From contig JABXIG010000001.1 of the NCBI GenBank assembly GCA_013373205.1, forward strand, positions 117,520 to 181,519: 64,000 nucleotides of DNA, given 5' to 3'. The DNA comes from Methylocystaceae bacterium (GTDB taxonomy: Bacteria > Pseudomonadota > Alphaproteobacteria > Rhodospirillales > Terasakiellaceae). How positions within the stretch are numbered: position 1 is the stretch's first letter; each line of letters opens with the position of its first letter. Under the pieces are notes generated by a model. That model saw only the letters and a list, made by a program, of their open reading frames with translations. It had not been told where the DNA came from and did no database searches. Both the position numbers and the translations under genes were made by a program. Shown here one piece after another: positions 61,767 through 64,000 of the stretch.

Positions 61767-62122
61767 TGCAGACGGGCTATGGGGCCTATGGCCAGACCCA
61801 TGGACAAAATTTAACAGGTCGGCGTTTAGAAGGTGAAGCCTTCATGAAAGCCGCCCGCCTTCTGTCTCAGGCACAGGGGTTTATGGAAAATAAAAGACTG
61901 TTGGGTGAAGCGTTACAATATACCCAAAAGCTTTGGACCATTGTGCAGGCTGACCTGAAGTCAGAAAACAATAAGATGGATAAAAACCTGAAAGCCCAAC
62001 TTTTGTCGCTCAGTTTATTTGTCGATGAACAATGCCTTCTCGCCATCAAAAAACCCCATCCGCAGGTGCTTCAGGGGTTGATTGAGGTAAACCGCAACGT
62101 GGCAAGCGGATTGTTATCTTAA
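61766..62122 (+). CDS. flaF: Flagellar biosynthesis regulator FlaF
   Basis: MQTGYGAYGQTHGQNLTGRRLEGEAFMKAARLL; start overlaps the flagellin stop (taATG). Confidence 0.9.
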   Translation: MQTGYGAYGQTHGQNLTGRRLEGEAFMKAARLLSQAQGFMENKRLLGEALQYTQKLWTIVQADLKSENNKMDKNLKAQLLSLSLFVDEQCLLAIKKPHPQVLQGLIEVNRNVASGLLS

Positions 62123-62131
62123 AATTTGTAC

Positions 62132-63526
62132 CTATTCTGCGGCACTGGCCAGACGACCAATGGAGATAACAGGCTCCAGCTTGGCATATTGTGCATCATA
62201 TTTGTTTTTGACAGCCATAAAGCGGGCCAGTTCCTGACCTTTTAGCTTTTTACCAGAGGGCATACGTACCTTCATCGGGTTGGCTTTACGGCCATTGCGA
62301 ATAATTTCATAATGCAGATGAGGACCTGTTGAACGTCCTGTTGTGCCGACATAGCCAATAACTTGGCCCTGTTTCACACGCTTGCCTTTATACATACCCT
62401 TTTTATAGGCACGCATATGGGCATAAGCGGTTTGATATTCGGAATTATGGCGGATGCGAATGTATTTCCCATAGCCGCCTTTGCGCCCAACATAGTCCAG
62501 CACACCATCGCCTGCGGCAAAAATGGGTGTGCCACGTGGCGCAGCAAAATCTACCCCGGTGTGCATTTTGGAATAGCCCAAAATCGGGTGTTTGCGTTTG
62601 CCAAAGCTGGACGATAGACGTGCGCCATTAATAGGTGTGCGCATCAGGGCTTTTTGTGCACTTTGACCACGGTCGTCATAATAAGCCACATGACCGTCTT
62701 TTTCTTTATAGCGATAGATCGGCAGGTGTGTCCCGCTTAAAGACAAGCTGGCATACTGGATGTTCCCCATTTTGCTCCGTTCGCCATCTGCGGTCGTGAT
62801 CTTTTCGTACATGACTTCAAAGCGATCACCTTTTTGGATATCACGTTGGAAATCGACATCAAACGAATAGGCAAAAATAAATTCCATTAAAAGGGCTGCT
62901 GGGATACCTGCTTTGGATGCTGCGACATATAAGCTGCTATCGATTGTTCCTTCTGCACGGTGAAGAGTGGTTATTAGCTCTTGCTCTTCTTCATGCGCGG
63001 TATAATCGCCATCGCTGTTGCGGGTCACAAAAAGGTCTTTATTAAAACCTGTTTTTAATCGCAGTTCCTGAAACAGGTGGGGCATATCCTGATGGCGACC
63101 GGGTTGAAACGTCACATCAAGGGTCTGGCCAACACGCAAGCGGCGCGGGTCATAGGCTGTGCGCATGGCTTCAATGGCTGTATAGGCGTCGCCACGGTTG
63201 ATGCCAACATTTAACAACATCTTCATTAAGGTGTCACCAGAACCAACCTCTAATGTTTTCACATAAGGGTCGGGCATTTTATCCAGTGGTTTTTCAACTG
63301 TCTTGGATTGAATGGCGGCTTGTGCGCTGGAGCCAACACTGACCGTTGCGTGATCTCCACTGGCACTGATGCTCAATGGGGCATGAAGGTGAGTGTCTGT
63401 CTCTTCTGTCTTGGGCAGGTCTAACATAAAGAGCCCGCCGGCGATGAGTGTAGAAGAGATGATGGCCGTCAAAGGTAGGCGGCGGCGTATCATATAGCTG
63501 TATCCCTTGTGTGGTCGTTGTTTCAT
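62132..63526 (-). CDS. M23-family metallopeptidase (murein DD-endopeptidase-like)
   Basis: SKMHTGVDFAAPRGTPIFAAGDGVLDYVGRKGGYGKYIRIRHNSEYQTAYAHM...GRSTGPHLHYEI. Confidence 0.95.
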   Translation of the reverse strand: MKQRPHKGYSYMIRRRLPLTAIISSTLIAGGLFMLDLPKTEETDTHLHAPLSISASGDHATVSVGSSAQAAIQSKTVEKPLDKMPDPYVKTLEVGSGDTLMKMLLNVGINRGDAYTAIEAMRTAYDPRRLRVGQTLDVTFQPGRHQDMPHLFQELRLKTGFNKDLFVTRNSDGDYTAHEEEQELITTLHRAEGTIDSSLYVAASKAGIPAALLMEFIFAYSFDVDFQRDIQKGDRFEVMYEKITTADGERSKMGNIQYASLSLSGTHLPIYRYKEKDGHVAYYDDRGQSAQKALMRTPINGARLSSSFGKRKHPILGYSKMHTGVDFAAPRGTPIFAAGDGVLDYVGRKGGYGKYIRIRHNSEYQTAYAHMRAYKKGMYKGKRVKQGQVIGYVGTTGRSTGPHLHYEIIRNGRKANPMKVRMPSGKKLKGQELARFMAVKNKYDAQYAKLEPVISIGRLASAAE

Positions 63527-63760
63527 TTTTTACCCGGCAGTATATAAATGCTCTGCCGTTGTCATAATGAAAGAAAGGACAATGATAGCAGAACCGTTGT
63601 ATGTCAAGGGGATTCGACCCTTTGAATCCCTTATGGAATCACTATACGGGCCCTTTATTAAAGAACTCTTTCCAAAATAGGGATTTTTACAAACTTTTTT
63701 GGGCATCGCTAAAATGATTCTAATGTTTCTTGTGCGTTGCAAAAGGATATGCATACGATA

Positions 63761-63775
63761 TTAACGATTTGTTAA
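63761..63775. promoter_or_regulatory. Candidate CtrA full site
   Basis: TTAA-CGATTTG-TTAA, exact TTAA-N7-TTAA. Confidence 0.35.
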
Positions 63776-63880
63776 GCGTTTAGGATGGTTGTAAGGAAAT
63801 TAGAAAAATTAATATATTGATGTTTTTCAATTACTTAGGTGTAAAAATGACAGTTTTGTCATTTTTTTTGAAAAAAGGTG

Positions 63881-63909
63881 TTTACAGGTGTGGGGATGGT
63901 CTTTATAAC
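63881..63909 (+). promoter_or_regulatory. Strong sigma-70-type promoter, probable rRNA operon leader promoter
   Basis: TTTACA-17 nt-TATAAC followed by a GC-rich discriminator ccccgcttcaccgacggggcgc and no ORF. Confidence 0.6.
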
Positions 63910-64000
63910 CCCGCTTCACCGACGGGGCGCTGCCCTTGAGGCGCTCTCCAAAAGGGCTTATCAAACAAGGGCTTAGCGGCTGATGCACGAAGTGTTTTAA

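Noticed and set aside
63530-63754. 74-aa minus-strand ORF upstream of the M23 peptidase
   Set aside because: No RBS or domain recognised; in an AT-rich intergenic region with regulatory motifs.

Overview
The window is about 64 kb of what looks like alphaproteobacterial chromosome, dense with conserved housekeeping genes. No CRISPR array, prophage, transposase gene or complete tRNA/rRNA gene was recognised.

Main blocks, in order:
- A partial cobalamin gene (cobU/cobP-type) at the left edge, then pdxY, a CitE-like lyase, a bactofilin and a CZB chemoreceptor.
- sdhCDAB next to a two-subunit 2-oxoacid:ferredoxin oxidoreductase.
- A polyhydroxyalkanoate (PHA) cluster: phaR, a PhaE/phasin-like gene, phaC, phaA and phaB, with the depolymerase phaZ about 14 kb away.
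- thrC, an M16 peptidase, a glutaredoxin-rubrerythrin fusion, YtoQ, an FKBP-type PPIase and an orphan lipase.
- dapD and dapE with two poorly characterised followers.
- rpmH-rnpA-yidD-yidC-engB-argB, two DJ-1/PfpI-like genes and a PBP1A-type protein.
- ubiG, lysC, a nitronate monooxygenase-like gene, ptsP, a RodZ-like gene, ispG, hisS, hemA, prfA, prmC and a DUF4167 protein.
- Two cytochromes c, clpB, a flagellin-like gene with flaF, and an M23 peptidase.
- A strong promoter at the right edge resembling an rRNA operon leader.

Most interesting observations:
1. The PhaE-like and PhaC reading frames abut at an A6 run with no good phaC start, so a frameshift, transcriptional slippage, a fusion gene or an indel is possible.
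2. A glutaredoxin-rubrerythrin-rubredoxin fusion has a well-placed internal ribosome-binding site for a rubrerythrin-only product.
3. The phaR/phaE and phaZ/rpmH intergenic regions share sequence words, suggesting PhaR operators.
4. Direct repeats of ATATTTCA lie upstream of an XRE regulator, with related copies elsewhere.
5. A ~97-bp BIME/MITE-like element family with inverted termini is present.
6. Several orphan proteins deserve structural searches.

All calls come from reading the sequence and the supplied ORFs. No database searches were run.
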